Origin: Escarpia spicata
Lineage: Eukaryota; Annelida; Polychaeta; Sabellida; Siboglinidae
Length of the DNA stretch: 64,000 nucleotides
NCBI GenBank assembly: GCA_963995525.1
Contig: OZ023210.1
Location: 4,504,527 to 4,568,526 of the forward strand
Direction of reading: 5' to 3'
The notes under the pieces are model-generated. The model saw only the letters and a program-made list of their open reading frames with translations, was not told the DNA's origin and ran no database searches. Within the stretch, counting starts at the first letter, position 1. Every line of letters begins with the position of its first letter. The position numbers and the translations under genes were made by a program. Positions 1 to 14,900 of this stretch are shown here, one piece after another.

Positions 1-1329
1 CCATAAAACATGATTTGAGCAAATACTGACAACATCTTCAGCACAACATAAGGAATACTGGTTGGTTAGACACACTGCAGCACTGTTATTAGACACACTG
101 CAGCACTGTTATTAGTAAGATGCATTCAACTGTTATACAAGTTGGCACTTTTACAATACTTAGCTTGCGTAAATAAGGGCGCACAATGCATTAAGAAAAT
201 ACAAATGTTGTAAAAGTATATATATATAATAACATATATATACACACATATATTGTGTATGTAATTACAATATATATGTGTATATATATATGTGTATAGT
301 TTATGAAAAGTATCATGTAATATTAATTATAAATGGATTTCCTACATTAATCTATACATTAAGTCATATCTTCCCCATGCATATGATGTGTTCCTTTGGG
401 CAGCAATGCAGGGGTGGGTACAGCTTTTGAAAAGGGGTCTCCATATTACATGAATCAAACAATAAGGGATGGGAATGAGGTGTAACATTCCTGTTTGTTG
501 GAGAACATTTTAACAGAACACTTGAAAAAGGTGTAATATGACAACAGTTAGAATCTGGTTTTTAGCTAATAAATATATTTCGCTAACAAAATTTACTCAG
601 TGGCTGACAAAGGATTGTGGAGGGGGTTTGGGGTATGACTGGTTTCCCCCTTCCCACCTGTTTAAATTTGTTAGAGAAAACATTGGGACTGATTCAACGC
701 ATACAATGTGGTTCCAAACCAATTAATATATTTTAGTTGTAAGTAATGTACCCATTTTGTGACTAATTTTGTCTGGACCCCCTGGATTCACACCTGCATT
801 GACTATGCAAACATTCTGGTTTTAGGAAATTACTATTCCTTTAAACGACCTTAGTACTTTGAGAAGACCCCCTCTGTGATAGCCAGGTGGAATAAAATAT
901 CAGGTGCTGACTGAAATATAACACCAAGTTATCTAGATCAACCACAGCAGGGGGCTACACACTGTCAGACAGAACCCTTTGTGTGGGCAGTACATGTAAA
1001 TACAACAGGTAGATTTGCACACATTAATGTCATTATCTACACCGCTCACTATTCACTTAATTGTACATGAACACACTTGTCGGTCTGCAGATATTCACCA
1101 CAAACTTCTTACACCTGTACGCACAAATAATTCATGTCAAGTAGATCAATTCAATATTTTTACCAGAACCGCACATGTTCCTCTGTGTGATCTACATGAA
1201 AGTTTAAGAACTTAAACTACCCAAATTAGCACATGTTAAAACTGTATCTAAGGCCTTGGCTAATGTAAACAGCCCCTGTCCATTGAATACTCATGCTAAA
1301 ATATAGAAGGCATGATATGCCAGACCGAT
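1..1329. other. Region 3' of the FBXW10-like gene
   Basis: AT-rich non-coding DNA. It holds a 24-bp direct duplication (about 65-113, GACACACTGCAGCACTG core) and a TA/CA-rich stretch at about 216-300. No gene, and no clear minus-strand AATAAA just past the stop at 1330. Confidence 0.5.
216..300. repeat. TA/CA microsatellite with palindromic character
   Basis: Runs of TATATA and ACACAC/TGTGTA arranged so that the two halves are roughly reverse-complementary; a simple sequence repeat. Confidence 0.7.
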
Positions 1330-2971
1330 TTAAGCGACCTCACCAATCTTCGGTACATGAGATTTCTGGGTGAACTGACACACGTCACAACCTTTGACCT
1401 TGGCGAGCCACGCTGCCCTCTGTTGCTTCTCGAACCTTCGTGCGTTCTTCCTCTCATCAAGATCTCGTCTGGTTGCTATGGCAACGAGTTCCTGCTCCAC
1501 CTGTTGGTGAGTGCGCAGTGTAAATGTAACGTGTGACCTCATTGGGTCGTTATACTTGCTCACCTTCCCCTTGCCATCAGGTGACACCAGTAGAGCCTCC
1601 TGGCGTTTCCGCTGGTGTTGCCGCAGATCTTCAATCCGAGCACTGAGGTTTGGTGAGTACATCAACATGGGGACCATCGTTGCATCGGGCGATACTTGTG
1701 TTTGCCGTGGTTTCGCTTTAGGTGGTAGTGTGGACACTTTAGCCACGTTGCCACGCAGTGACGCCTGCTTAGCCTTGCGCAACATGCGTGTGGTGGCGAC
1801 ACCTGGCTCAGGGGTGGGACACCGCACAGTGGCGGTGTGAGGGCGCAGCACTTGAGCCTTGGGAATGGAAGACGGAACAGACTTCTTGTAGAGACTCATG
1901 TGGGGTCTGGTGGTGACGGGGGTGGAGCGATACTCCGTGTCAATGATGGCAGCCACTGGGGTGACACCCCCCACCCTCACCCTACCCTTGTCTTCCACAC
2001 CCCTAGCTGCATGTGGTGGCTTCCCGTCGGTGACATCCTCGTCCAGTTTCTCGTCAGTTGGTTTGGTTGGAGCGAGGCCATGCTCCAGCATGACGGGGTC
2101 AAGCTGGAGCTCCTCCACAGGGACCTTGGTGCGGGGGTCTATCATGCCGGGGGAGGACATGGGGCGACCGAGGTGGCGGCTGGACCTAAGTTCCTCCTCT
2201 CTCTTCACCGCCTGCATGTTGGGAGTTGCCTCCGTCGGCCGCATCGCTGCCTGGATGGCATTGATGCTTAGGTAGACAAAGTCTGGTGGCACAGGCTTGC
2301 CTTCGATGCGCATCTGGGATCGCAATAGAGATTTGACCTCCTTGAGAGTGACCCGCTTACTGCGGGGAATTCGAGGGTGCTCAAAGGCCCATGACACGCG
2401 ACGCCGCGAGTCTGACCTTGAACCATCATCACTTGACTGACCATCGTCATGGATACCGTGTGCCATAGACGAACGAGATGACAGCGGGACCCTGGGTTGG
2501 GGGTGAGTAGACAGGTGTGCCGGTCGCGCCGATATGGTGATTGACTTCGCCGACATCTTGACCGGAGCGAGCGGGGTGTCAGGGGTAAGTGGATGGCGGT
2601 CAGACTGTCTGGCCATCGTCTGTAGCCTCGCTCCGGCACTGTGGATGCGGTGAGCAGATGCCATGTTGTGTGAGCTGAGTCCCTTCGCGCTGTGTGTCAT
2701 CTGGTCGCATCTCTTCGGTGTCATGCGCGGCACTAATTCCTTACGGACACCCTTGCCCTCCAGGGGGTGGTGTACAATCTTTGTGTTGCTCGCCCCGGCT
2801 TTGAGCATGCGCTGGGCGCGGATGTAGGAATAGGGTTGGTGGCGGATGGGGGTGTCTGAGTACTTGCTGTACTGCACTAGTGCGGGTGTTTTGTCATTCT
2901 CCAAGGTGTAGTCGTACTCAACCTGCTCAAAGTGCAACATCAGCATGTTGCTGCTTGTGTTCACCGTGATC
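1330..2971 (-). CDS. FBXW10: FBXW10-like exon 9 (long C-terminal tail and stop)
   Basis: The acceptor CTTGCCAG|G completes AA|G (Lys), then ITVNTSSNMLMLHFEQVEYD continues past the propeller. The exon encodes about 547 residues, rich in Ser, Arg, Lys and Pro with no recognisable fold, ending near FEKQQRAAWLAKVKGCDVCQ. A DLRQHQRKRQEALL stretch and the Lys/Arg/Gln-rich end could be helical. The stop TAA is at 1330-1332. A long unspliced final exon with a basic tail fits the FBXW10 family. Confidence 0.87.
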
Positions 2972-5900
2972 CTGGCAAGAGACACACAACACTTAGTATG
3001 GGTACATGTAACAGTAGGGCTGTCTTAAAGAAATGTACAGTAGAACCTTGTTTTATGGTCACCTTGGTAATACAGCCACCTCACAATTAAGGTCATTCTA
3101 CGACAGTCACAAATTATTTCCATATACAGTAAACTATAGGAAATTAGTCTTGCTAATAAGGACACCTTGCTATTCAGGTAATTTTCTCTCAGTCCAACGG
3201 GTCACCTTAATAGTGAGGTTTCACTGTACAATGATTGTTATTGGTTAAATAACATTGATGGCTTTGCATGATTAAAAATGCCCAAATTCTCTTATTTTTT
3301 AATCTCATAATACATGTAAATTAACAAAGTTATTGTTCACTTTCAATCTCTGTAGCTGTAGTGTTTTTTATTTCACCTTGACGAGGTGAAGATTTATTGG
3401 TCTGTTTTTAATTGTTGAAGTAAAATGTCACTATAAATAAAGTAACATTAGCATTTTTAATTCATCGTCACACTGCACATTTTCAAAAATATTTAAAAGA
3501 GTTGACTGAACAACATAGTAACACATTTTTAGCAGAAATTATTTTCAACCAATTGTGATGTTATAAATACTAATAAATTCATTGTTGCAATGTAATTAGT
3601 GTTCAGTAACCAATGAAAATAATTGTTACTGCCTCCATTGGTAACACGTCTTTGATCAACCTGCAGTGATACAATCAACTATTCCTACTACAAACACCAT
3701 CACGACCGCACACTGAAGGCAGTCCAACACTTGCTCACATTTTGTTCAATAGTTCAAGCAACTAGAAATGTTGCGTAATTTGTTCACCTTGCTGAAGCAT
3801 TGTCTTTGAGCGTCAGTGCCCCTAATAGAAATTGTTTGTAAACTGCAGACACATTAATGAAAGACACACATAAAAGGAGACGGTTCAATATGCCACAATG
3901 TCATCAACATGCCTTAGAAATTCAGGCAATAAATATTGTGTGGTTCAGCCTTTACAAATTGATTATTATGGACACTAGAATATGCAGCTGTAATGCACAG
4001 TAATGTTAAAACTCCCTTCCTGGTCGGTTTAGCTAATTTTGAATCGGGTTCACTGATATTCAAACGTGTAGTATGTGAACAGTTTATAATTAATATGCAT
4101 GATTGGTTTAATAATAGTGAATATTTTTGTAACAAAATAACTGATAGAGTTAATGTTGATCATAACATCAGATACCTTGCAAAAGGGGAAATAACTATAT
4201 GCGATAACACACAGAGCCCAAGCACACGTCATAGTGAATCTTGGGTAGGTTTAATTTGGGATCAAAATTTCTCTGAAACAAGATGATTTAAAAAATCGAA
4301 TTGAAAAGGGACAATCATAATTGCCAATTAAAGAAAAACACTGCACTGATCTGTTTACTTACTTGTTGCCGATGGCGACGATTCGATAGATTGGGTCACT
4401 TTTGCTGTTTCCCCGCATGATCCTTAGACACTGCCCGTTCAACATGTTCCAGATCCGCAGTTTACCATCGGCTGAGCCAGTGATGACACGGAGGTACATA
4501 AACTCTAGACACAACACCTCCCTGCAATGAACACACACAGGTACATAAACTCTAGACATAGCACCTCTCTGCAACGAACACATCTAGATACTTGAACTCT
4601 AGACAACACCTCCCTGCAGTGAACACACACACAGGTACATGTACTCTAAACATAACCCCTCCCTGCACTGAACACACTGGTACATGGACTCTAGACACAA
4701 CACCTCCCTGCAATGAACACATGCATGTACATAAACTGTAGACACAACACCTCCCTGCAATGAACACACACATGTACATGAACTCTAGATATAACACATC
4801 CCTGCAATGAACACACACATACGTACATGAACCCTAGACACAACACCTCCCTGCAACGAACACATGCATGTAGATGGACTCTAGACACAACACCTCCCTG
4901 CAACGAACACATGCAAGTACATGAACTCTAGACACAACACCTCCCTGCAACGAACACATCTAGGTACATGAACTCTAGACAACACCTCCCTGCAGTGAAC
5001 ACACACAGGTACATGTACTCTAAACATAACCCCTCCCTGCACTGAACACACAGGTACATGAACTCTAGACATAACATAACACCTCCCTGCAATGTACACA
5101 CACACGTACATGAACCCTAGACACAACACCTCCCTGCAACAAACACTTGCATGTACATGGACTCTAGACACAACACCTCCCTGCAACGAACACATGCAGG
5201 TACATGAAATCTAGATACAACACCTCCCTGCAACGAACATATGCAGATATATGAACTCTAGACACAACACCTCCCTGCAACGAACACATGCAGGTATATG
5301 AACTCTAGACACAATACCTCCCTGCAATGAACACATGTAACCATATCATATCAGGACATATTCTCTAAAAAATAAAATGGGATTGTATTTTAAGTATGTA
5401 AAAAATCAAAACTGTTAGTCAGTATAGAAAGCTCAAAACTTACACACACCTCTGAAGGAAAGATATTGTGTATATAAATGAATCATGAAGGATCAGACTG
5501 CAGTGTTTTGGACGTGTGGTACATAAAGAAGAAGCTGATGAGAAGACATGGAGGCTGCTGGTAGAGGAGAGGATATGAATGAAGGACATGGTGAGGAGAC
5601 ATCAGGTGGCAGAGGTTGTGGAGGAGGACATAATGGACAGTGTCATCAAAGTTAACTAATACTGTGTAGCTTTAACACTGCTCTTTGTGTTTGTCAGCGA
5701 CAACGTACAGCAGTTGTTTATTAGGTGTGTCGGTAGTTTTGACATATTGCAATAATTTCTACCACTTTGACCTAGTTCTGGACAATTGTACCTGGTGTGT
5801 CGGAGGGCGGTTAGGCAACGGGTGTGGTCGCCCTGGGCACTCCAGGCTAGGGCGTAACCATCCTTACTGCCCGTCACAATGTGCCACAGGTCAAACCTTA

Positions 5901-8900
5901 TGCCGGTCACTACATTATGATGACCGGTCAACTTCTGAAACAACAGCAGCCTAGAATTAGAGGGTGTCAACAAGGCTAATACAATATTAGAGTGGGTGTC
6001 AACAAGGCTAATACAATATTAGAGTGGGTGTCAACAAGGCTAATACAATTACTATTTTTATATGCACTTTTAAATTTTTTAATATATATTATGCATGGTA
6101 GGAATTTTTTATTATTAATTTGTATATGTTTTCATGTACTACATTTTACAACAAATTATTCTAGTATTTAAAATAACTGTTAGTTATGACTGTATGTGTG
6201 AGAGCTCTGTACTTTATACATATTTATTATTATTATTAATATCTCCATGTTAATTAATTCAAGTAAACCAGTCATGTTGATTACCATTCTAAATACAAGT
6301 GCTCATCTGATTTAAGCAGAGGATGCTAAATAACTTCAAATAGTTTAACACCAAAAGTACACAAATTTGTGTATTATGTCAGCTAACACAAATGACTTTT
6401 TATTAATAAAAAGAACACACATCAGAGGAGTTTAATATGAGCAGTATGCAAACATTCTTTATTGGTTTGTTGGTTGAATGTTACTTTTATTATTCATTTC
6501 ATGATATATCTAGCAAGATATATCATACAGCATATTGTGATGGATGAATTCACTACCAGTATCTCAAGCGGTGACTGCTGTATAATTCTACCTTAACGAT
6601 TTGTCCAGATTTGACGTCCCATACTGTGACATTGCCACTGTCACAGCCACTGATGCAGAGCTCAGCAGAGAGAGCAATGGCTGAGATGGCGTGTTTGTGT
6701 TTGAAGGTGTGTTCACACAGCCCTGACTCAAGGTGCCACACTGAACACAGACAACATCTCACTGCATTACCCAGTAACTTAGGAAACACTTTAACAACAC
6801 TTAGTGTCAACAAGTTTCACTTCACTTCATGTTACTTGAATTTTTATCTAGATGATAGAATGAGGGCATTAACTAGCCTTAATAAAAAATGCACAGTGTA
6901 CACTGGTATAAACACAGTGATGCCAGAGTACACTGCTCAAAGTTCTGTATGGGTGGTATACAATGAGAGGAAACTACATTCAACAAATATCAGACAAGCT
7001 ACACTGTATGGATTTTACATATAGTTTTTTTAAAGTACATTTGACAACCAACATCAAGTTGCACATAACTAATAACAACTATACAAATTATATAAATTAA
7101 GTTGTACTTCAACATCAAAGGTTGCAACTGTCACAGTTTCATAGAGCTACCTTTGCAGAGATTGTCTCGTGCTCCCGAGGCCATCTTGTCCCCACAGATC
7201 TCGAGACAGGTGACAGTATCATTGTGACCGCGGTAGATCTTCTCACAGCGACCTGTCTCCAGTGACCAGCCCCTGCAAACAATGAACAGTCCAGTGATTG
7301 TACCAAGAACATGACTTCTGAATGAACAAATCTTTATTACAACACAAGAACATGACACATTATATGGTTTTTCCATATACAATATGAATTTTTCAGGAGG
7401 AGGTATATGATCATGTGCATAAATATGGATTTGCTTCAAATGTAAAAAAAACGTGATCTACCAGATATTTTCTTTTATTTATTCATAAAGAATACAGATT
7501 TTAATAAATTGGTGGTGAAACTGTGGCACAAGACAAATTCAAGGATCATTGTCATCCCAGACTACAGCCACAGAGAGGATCAGTGTCATCCCAGACTACA
7601 GCCACAGAGGGGATCAGTGTCATCCCAGACTACAGCCACAGAGAGGATCAGTATCATCCCAGACTACAGCCACAGAGAGGATCAGTGTCATCCCAGACTA
7701 CAGCCACAGAGAGGATCAGTGTCATCCCAGACTACAGCCACAGAGAGGATCAGTGTCATCCCAGACTACAGCCACAGAGAGGATCAGTGTCATCCCAGAC
7801 CACAGCCACAGAGAGGATCAGTGTCATCCCAGACTACAGCCACAGAGAGGATCAGTGTCATCCCAGACTACAGCCACAGAGAGGATCAGTGTCATCCCAG
7901 ACTACAGCCACAGAGAGGATCAGTATCATCCCAGACTACAGTCACAGAGAGGATCAGTGTCATCCCAGACTACAGCCACAGAGAGGATCAGTGTCATCCC
8001 AGACTACAGCCACAGAGAGGATCAGTGTAATCCCAGACTACAGCCACAGAGAGGATCAGTGTCATCCCAGACTACAGCCACAGAGAGGATCAGTGTCATC
8101 CCAGACTACAGCCACAGAGAGGATCAGTGTCATCCCAGACTACAGCCACAGACAGGATCAGTGTCATCCCAGACTACAGCCACAGAGAGGATCAGTGTCA
8201 TCCCAGACTACAGCCACAGAGAGGATCAGTGTCATCCCAGACTACAGCCACAGAGAGGATCAGTGTCATCCCAGACTACAGCCACAGAGAGGATCAGTGT
8301 CATCCCAGACTACAGCCACAGAGAGGATCAGTGTCATCCCAGACTACAGCCACAGAGAGGATCAGTGTCATCCCAGACTACAGCCACAGAGAGGATCAGT
8401 GTCATCCCAGACTACAGCCACAGAGAGGATCAGTGTCATCCCAGACTACAGCCACAGAGAGGATCAGTGTCATCCCAGACTACAGCCACAGAGAGGATCA
8501 GTGTCATCCCAGACTACAGCCACAGAGAGGATCAGTGTCATCCCAGACTACAGCCACAGAGAGGATCAGTGTCATTCCAGACTACAGCCACAGAGAGGAT
8601 CAGTGTCATCCCAGACTACAGCCACAGACAGGATCAGTGTCATCCCAGACTACAGCCACAGACAGGATCATTGTCATCCCAGACTACAGCCACAGAGAGG
8701 ATCAGTGTCATCCCAGACTACAGCCACAGAGAGGATCAGTGTCATCCCAGACTACAGCCACAGAGAGGATCAGTGTCATCCCAGACTACAGCCACAGAGA
8801 GGATCAGTGTCATCCCAGACTACAGCCACAGAGAGGATCAGTGTCATCCCAGACTACAACCACAGAGAGGATCAGTGTCATCCCAGACTACAGCCACAGA

Positions 8901-11900
8901 GAGGATCAGTGTCATCCCAGACTACAGCCACAGAGAGGATCAGTGTCATCCCAGACTACAGCCACAGAGAGGATCAGTGTCATCCCAGACTACAGCCACA
9001 GAGAGGATCAGTGTCATCCCAGACTACAGCCACAGAGAGGATCAGTGTCATCCCAGACTACAGCCACAGAGAGGATCAGTGTCATCCCAGACTACAGCCA
9101 CAGAGAGGATCAGTGTCATCCCACACTACAGCCACAGAGAGGATCAGTATCATCCCAGACTACAGCCACAGAGAGGATCAATATCATCCCAGACTACAGC
9201 CACAGAGAGGAGCAGTATCATCCCAGACTACAGCCAGAGAGGATCAGTGTCATCCCAGACTACAGCCACAGAGAGGATTAGTATCATACCAGACTACAGC
9301 CACAGAGAGGATCAGTGTCATCCCAGACTACAGCCACAGAGAGGATCAGTGTCATCCCAGACTACAGCCACAGAGAGGATCAGTGTCATCCCAGACTACA
9401 GCCACAGAGAGGATCAGTGTCATCCCAGACTACAGCCACAGAGAGGATCAGTGTCATCCCACACTACAGCCACAGAGAGGATCAGTATCATCCCAGACTA
9501 CAGCCACAGAGAGGATCAATATCATCCCAGACTACAGCCACAGAGAGGAGCAGTATCATCCCAGACTACAGCCAGAGAGGATCAGTGTCATCCCAGACTA
9601 CAGCCACAGAGAGGATTAGTATCATACCAGACTACAGCCACAGAGAGGATCAGTGTCATCCCAGACTACAGCCACAGACAGGATCAGTGTCATCCCAGAC
9701 TACAGCCACAGAGAGGATCAGTATCATCCCAGACTACAGCCACAGAGAGGATCAGTATCATCCCAGACTACAGCCACAGAGAGGATCAGTATCATCCCAG
9801 ACTACAGCCACAGAGAGGATCAGTGTCATCCCAGACTACAGCCACAGACAGGATCAGTGTCATCCCAGACTACAGCCACAGAGAGGATCAGTATCATCCC
9901 AGACTACAGCCACAGAGAGGATCAGTATCATCCCAGACTACAGCCACAGAGAGGATCAGTGTCATCCCAGACTACAGCCACAGAGAGGATCAATATCATC
10001 CCAGACTACAGCCACAGAGAGGATCAGTATCATCCCAGACTACAGCCACAGAGAGGATCAGTATCATCCCAGACTACAGCCACAGAGAGGATCAGTGTCA
10101 TCCCAGACTACAGCCACAGACAGGATCAGTGTCATCATAGACTACAGCCACAGAGAGGATCAGTGTCATTCCAGACTACAGCCACAGAGAGGATCAGTGT
10201 CATCCCAGACTACAGTCACAGAGAGGATCAGTGTCATCCCAGACTACAGCCACAGAGAGGATCAGTGTCATCCCAGACTACAGCCACGGAGAGGATCAGT
10301 ATCATCCCAGACTACAGCCACAGAGAGGATCAGTATCATCCCAGACTACAGCCACAGAGAGGATCAGTATCATCCCAGACTACAGCCACAGAGAGGATCA
10401 GTGTCATCCCAGACTACAGCCACAGAGAGAATCAGTGTCATTCCAGACTACAGCCACAGAGAGGATCAGTATCATCCCAGACTACAGCCACAGAGAGGAT
10501 CAGTGTCATTCCAGACTACAGCCACAGAGAGGATCAGTATCATCCCAGACTACAGCCACAGAGAGGATCAGTATCATCCCAGACTACAGCCACAGAGAGG
10601 ATCAGTGTCATTCCAGACTACAGCCACAGAGAGGATCAGTATCATCCCAGACTACAGCCACAGAGAGGATCAGTATCATCCCAGACTACAGCCACAGAGA
10701 GGATCAGTATCATCCCAGACTACAGCCTCAGAGAGGAAAACAACAAGTGTACACATGCATAAAATCATGCATGCACACTTTGTGTTGCATGCATGTAATC
10801 CACATAAGAAAGTAGAGTAATTACACATGCACACAGTGCCACACACACTCACCAATGTGCATGTTCACGGACACACGCAGGGGCACATGCTCTAGCAGTT
10901 ATCAATATATAACATACTCTCACTCATACACGCACACATTACACACATGCTCGTTCGCACACCACCTACACACGTACGCATGCACGCACACAACATACAC
11001 ACGATTTACAGTTCATGAGAGACATCTTGAGGACAAACATCTTGTCTCGATATAGTTCTTGGTTGCAGGTTACTGGGACAATGTTAATCCTCATGACAAC
11101 CAGGTCTAGTTATCAGAAGCACACACAGGTTGTGGACAATGGTGAAGAGGCTAAAGGCAAAATGTGTTAGCTGTAGGCAAACAAATGGTAAGACCTGTGT
11201 TGATAGTAATCTAGCCAAGAACCCTTTGAACACTTGTCTTGCAGATACACAGTACATACAACAAATGCACGTAAAGTCAACCACAGCTTAGAGTTGGCAA
11301 ATATTTCTCTTGGTAACACAAAATTCTTCCCTGAATGACAAGGATTTGTTCTGGCGACCTTGGGTGAGCAGTGAAAGGCTGTTTCATTGGGCCTTCTGTG
11401 ATCAGGCACCTACAACTATCGCTGAACAAACACGACAAAACTGTGAACAAGTTTTTGTGAGTGGTAGAGGGCCACCTTAAATGTCCATTACAAATCAGGC
11501 TTACATTATTTAATTTATTACTGATTTTAAAATGTTGGGCGATTTTTTCTTACGAAACCACTGAGATTTAGACTACCCGGTACATTCCTTATCTCAACCT
11601 GGAGGGATAAGACAATATTTGCTGGTCAAACTGATAAATGATGTTTCAGGGACAAATGTAATTAGCAACATCTAATCAAGGTACAGTTTTCTAAGAGAGA
11701 AAATACCATTAGCTGGAGACATGTACCTAAAAGAGAGCAAGGTGGTTAAAGCACTGGACATTCAAAGGAAAGAACTCAGGTTTGAATACATCTGCTGCTG
11801 TTTCAAGGCTTGGGCAATAATGTTCACCCCACTTTGTCTGGGTCTTTCAGAAACCCCACTAAGACATTTTTGAACTCTTCTATCTTGTGTCTATGGAAAG

Positions 11901-14900
11901 TAAAATATGCCATCCAGAGGGTAAACATGTAAGCTGTTGTAGACTCACTATCTTGAAGACTTGAACCAACCAATGGTGCAAACTGACATGGTGAGGTTGA
12001 TGTAGTAAAAGAAAAGAAAGGAAGAGCTGTGTTCACCTGAGACTGGTGTCGTAGCTGCCACTCACTACGATTCCCTTCTTCTCATTGAGAGCGAGACAGC
12101 GGATGGAGCCGGCATGGCCACTGATGGTCATGTCGAGAGGCTTGCCCGTCTCACTGCTCAGGAAGTGGATCTTACGGTCCAGACAACCAAACGCTATCAG
12201 CTTCCCCCCATCCATGTGCATGGCAGTTGTCTCATTTGCCTGCTCTCTGCAACGACACATGCAATATATGTGTATGTAGGCATGTTTTATTATTACATGA
12301 TCATATCATATCATTATTCTTGTTGCCCCTATTCATGACATCATGGTTAGTAGTGCCGGTTTGATGTGTTTATGAGCTCAGGTTTCTGAAGATTCATATG
12401 CTATAAAAGTGTTTGAGATATGTTAATTTGTTTTTAAATGTATTTACACTGCTAGCTTCTACATACAACATCCCACTGTGCCGCCACTGGAGTCCGGGTC
12501 GGCACTTACTTACTACTAATTAATTCACACCAATATATATTGCATAACGCTTATTACAATAATTAATCCACACATACTTGTATTGCATAATGCTTATTAC
12601 TAAGTAATCCACATCTACTTATATTGCATAATGCTTATTACTAACAAATTCACATCTACTCACATTGCACAACACTTATTTCTAACCAATCCATACTTAC
12701 TTAATGACTGTGTTTAAACCTAATTCCACAGTCAATTTACTAATGCCTCTCTGATCAACACAGCCTCAAGATGGACCAATGAAAGGAAACAGAAAAGAAG
12801 AAGACCCAAAAACAACATGGAGGTAGAATGTGGAGGGTGAACTCAGAGAAATGTACTTCAGCTGGAGTAGGACTGTTGAGCCAACTGCAGAATGACAAAA
12901 CTGGAACTGTCTTGTTTCTGCCTTATGTGAAAGTAAGCACAGAGAAGATTAAGTAAGTAATTGATCATTATACCCTAAACAACCTGGATTCCCACACTGA
13001 TTAGTACCCATTAATGAAAAGGAATCTACCTCCCAGCATTTGCGGGTATTATACACAGTATTATGTACCCAAGTAATTGAACCAGAGGCTGTCCTAATGA
13101 CAACAAGTGGCAGAGGGATAAGATGAATTACATCGAGATAAACAAGTGGAGGATTATTGGATTATCACCTGAGAAATAAGCCACCCATGAAATAATTGCC
13201 TACATACAAATGCTGAAGGGGTAATTTCAGTGGTCAGCACCAAATAATTTACACCCACATAATGTAACTTTGTCTGCCTGTCGTAGCCGTTTTAATATAT
13301 AGTACAGGGCTAGAAATTGTAGGAATTGAAATTCCTTTTAGTGAATGCAATGCTATATGTAATTATTCAATGAACAAATTGCTCATTGTGCTTGATTTAC
13401 ATTAAAAAAATTATTTGCAGCTTTTACACCTTAAATCCTACACATATATACAAACATTTGCTTTGATAGAATTCAGCATTCATTCTCAAGGCAGAACTGT
13501 GGGAAATTGGACACATTTTGTATTAATGATGTAATCTATGAGGCATGCTTTGTGCTGCACATATTATAAAGATTAGGCATTAACTAATACACTACTTATT
13601 AGATATTATCATAACTATATCAATAGCAAATTACAGACTCATATATCAATAGCAAATTACAGACTCATACACTACATTGGAAATGTCATGCATTGTTGTG
13701 TAGAGAAAAGCTCTTTTGTACAGATAGTAATCCTTTGAGTGACAGACGTCTGTTAATGATCACACCTTTGTAAACTGTTCATAATAAGTATAATGATTTA
13801 TTGTCTTGTATATTGCTGATTCCATCAATATTGTGTTATCCATAAGAGATCCAGCAGAACTGGTTCTATACATGAATAGACCACATGAACCGCCCTAGTC
13901 ACAATGCAGCTGTCTATGTACAATGAGACAATGTGTGTGTAAATGATAATGCTGCCACTAACAAGCAAAACCTTGCAATCAGATTAGAAACCACAGCGAT
14001 GTTGCCAGTGAACTGGCTTAGACACCTACAATGGTGCAACTGCAGTGGTGCAACCATGGTAATGGAAATATGTCCTCTACTATTTATTATTATTTAATTC
14101 AGTTTACTGTAACATAACACTTTCAGACTTCTTTATGAGGGCTAAAGTTTATTGCATTACGTCATACATTATAATTATTTTTATAATGTTTGTTAAAAAG
14201 GCTTATGGGCATATCCACACTGTACATGCAAGAATTGTGACATCTAGGTAAATTTATATAAATCTGAATAAATTGACACAAATGCTTTGGTTTTATAGAC
14301 AATTGACTTTATTTACATAAATTGTTGAAGAAAACATAGTTTCATCAATCAGAGACAATTAATGAACTGTTAATTAATCAAAATGTCATGGTCGTGATGT
14401 TTGACATAAAAAAGCAGTACAATTTATGATAACAACAGACATATCCATACATTTGAACTTTTTTTTTACAAAATTACTATATAACGATCTGATTTAATAT
14501 GTGTAAGCAATATTTAGGAGATTTTACTGAATTTACAGAATTTGATAATCATGGTCGTGATTTTTCACTTGATAAATCGTAGGGTCAAACATCACGACTG
14601 TACACTGTCAATAAAACTGTCGGAAATCCTGCGCATGATGACACCAAAAATTAGCGAGAGAAATAACATATGGCAAGATTTATATTGCACACACCAAGAT
14701 TCTATTGATAACGCGCCTTCAATTTAGTTATATTTGCACAGTCGTGACAACTGTCACGGTCATGATTTATGCAACAAATGTTGATGGACTATTTATTAAC
14801 TTCAATTTGACACCATCTTGTCTCCTTCATCAGAAAATGGAGGCAACATCGAATCACATGACCATTTGTATGCTGTCACATGATAGCCGTTTGGTTTTCT

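Noticed and set aside
5480..5650. Possible LINE tail (LQCFGRVVHKEEADEKTWRL)
   Set aside because: Only a loose likeness to the W-F-GHV region of reverse transcriptases; too short and divergent to claim.
7509..10820. Reading frames of up to 863 residues (SHREDQCHPRLQPQRG-type repeats)
   Set aside because: The 34-bp unit cycles through all three frames without stops, so the frames are open by construction; the region is an intron of the FBXW10-like gene.
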